A stretch of DNA of 64,000 bases from Maribacter litopenaei. Its GTDB lineage: Bacteria > Bacteroidota > Bacteroidia > Flavobacteriales > Flavobacteriaceae. Shown piece after piece: positions 63,571 to 64,000 of this stretch (its first letter is position 1; each line of letters begins with the position of its first letter). The notes beneath the pieces are model-generated. The model was not told the DNA's origin, ran no database searches, and saw only the letters and a list, made by a program, of their open reading frames with translations. The stretch covers positions 2,229,001-2,293,000 of the forward strand of contig NZ_CP104205.1 in assembly GCF_025244665.1 (NCBI RefSeq). The letters are read 5' to 3'. A program made the translations under genes and the position numbers.

Positions 63571-64000
63571 ATGAAAAATTTTCTTTTACTACTCCTTACA
63601 GCAGTATCAATCTCCACAAGTGTGGCGCAAGAAACAATGAAAAGGACCATTGTCACCACTGATGGAGAAATTGACGACGTAGATACCTTTATCAGGTACC
63701 TCCTCTACTCCAATGAGTTTGAAACCCAAGGATTGGTGTATTCCAGCTCCATGTGGCATTGGAAAGGTGATGGCAGAGGCACCAAATTTACCTCGGAAAT
63801 GGAAATGACCAAAAGAATTTATGGGGAGAACATTAACGATTTACGATGGCCAGGAACCCAATGGATACAGGAGTTACTGGCGGAATATGCCATCGTATAT
63901 CCAAACCTACTCCTTCATGATGAAAATTATCCATCTCCTCAAGAATTATTGGGTTTGGTACGCATCGGTAATATCGATTTTGAGGGGGATATGGCCAAAC
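63571..64000 (+). CDS. DUF1593/nucleoside hydrolase-like exported protein, 5' part only
   Basis: An open frame from the ATG at 63571 to the window end. It begins with a signal peptide (MKNFLLLLLTAVSISTSVAQ), then the nucleoside hydrolase-like start RTIVTTDGEIDDVDTFIRYL with an Asp cluster that binds calcium in this fold, and LVYSSSMWHWKGDGRGTKF. These proteins are often annotated as DUF1593 or cellulose-binding Sde182-like and occur in plant-polysaccharide loci. It lies 84 bases after the kinase gene and may belong to the same operon. Confidence 0.8.
   Translation, partial: MKNFLLLLLTAVSISTSVAQETMKRTIVTTDGEIDDVDTFIRYLLYSNEFETQGLVYSSSMWHWKGDGRGTKFTSEMEMTKRIYGENINDLRWPGTQWIQELLAEYAIVYPNLLLHDENYPSPQELLGLVRIGNIDFEGDMAK

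Overview
The window looks like a chromosome segment of a flavobacterium (Bacteroidetes, Flavobacteriaceae-like), probably a marine or plant-polysaccharide specialist. Supporting signs are low GC, a PorP/SprF-type (type IX secretion related) outer-membrane protein, a sulfatase, many secreted esterases, a class I ribonucleotide reductase whose radical subunit carries an N-terminal ATP-cone as known from Leeuwenhoekiella, and a candidate TTTG / TAnnTTTG promoter. I see no rRNA, tRNA, CRISPR array, integrase or IS element.

Layout. (1) 1-12.4 kb: sugar and glycoside breakdown. It holds a sulfatase lipoprotein, a GMC oxidoreductase with its small subunit and a TIM-barrel isomerase (a likely 3-keto-glycoside module), a SASA acetylesterase, a Gfo/Idh/MocA oxidoreductase, a LacI regulator and xylAB. 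(2) 12.6-17.1 kb: a response regulator with a degenerate receiver domain, a PorP-SPOR protein and a PD40 lipoprotein. (3) 17.3-22.1 kb: a DMT exporter and two large esterases, one a fusion of two hydrolase domains. (4) 22.2-25.3 kb: nrdBA. (5) 25.7-53.7 kb: a large aromatic-acid island, almost all on the minus strand. It covers hydroxycinnamoyl-CoA synthesis and side-chain shortening (FCS, ECH, SDR, acyl-CoA dehydrogenase), vanillate demethylation (vanAB), 4-hydroxybenzoate hydroxylation (pobA), ring cleavage (pcaHG) and the beta-ketoadipate steps (pcaB, fused pcaDC, fused pcaIJ, pcaF), with two MFS permeases and two AraC regulators. (6) 53.9-64 kb, plus strand: a DeoR regulator, a sugar isomerase, a two-subunit transketolase, an ABC sugar importer and an FGGY kinase. 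Its content resembles the published transketolase route for D-apiose. Together these suggest growth on feruloylated xylan- or pectin-like plant or seagrass wall material: esterases release ferulate, and the sugars and the aromatic acids are degraded by separate modules.

Two things dominate the hunt. First, at least 29 genes are interrupted by frameshifts or nonsense codons, including essential nrdA and nrdB. When I rebuilt each frame by hand, nearly all of the roughly 48 lesions fell on one of two short motifs, CCAGA/TCTGG or GGWCC, usually with the same few outcomes (TCTGG read as TCTCGG 14 times). That is best explained by systematic consensus errors at modified bases, not by gene decay, so the errors seem to record the strain's DNA methylation. 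One of the same errors also explains an apparently missing catalytic arginine in the sulfatase. I therefore annotate these as CDS with corrected extents.

Second, a family of short palindromic repeats (core CTCGACTGCGCTCG) sits only in the intergenic gaps of the aromatic island. It brackets a small GIY-YIG nuclease gene in inverted three-copy arrays, and the gene's stop codon lies inside the repeat. This is the best candidate for an undescribed element here.
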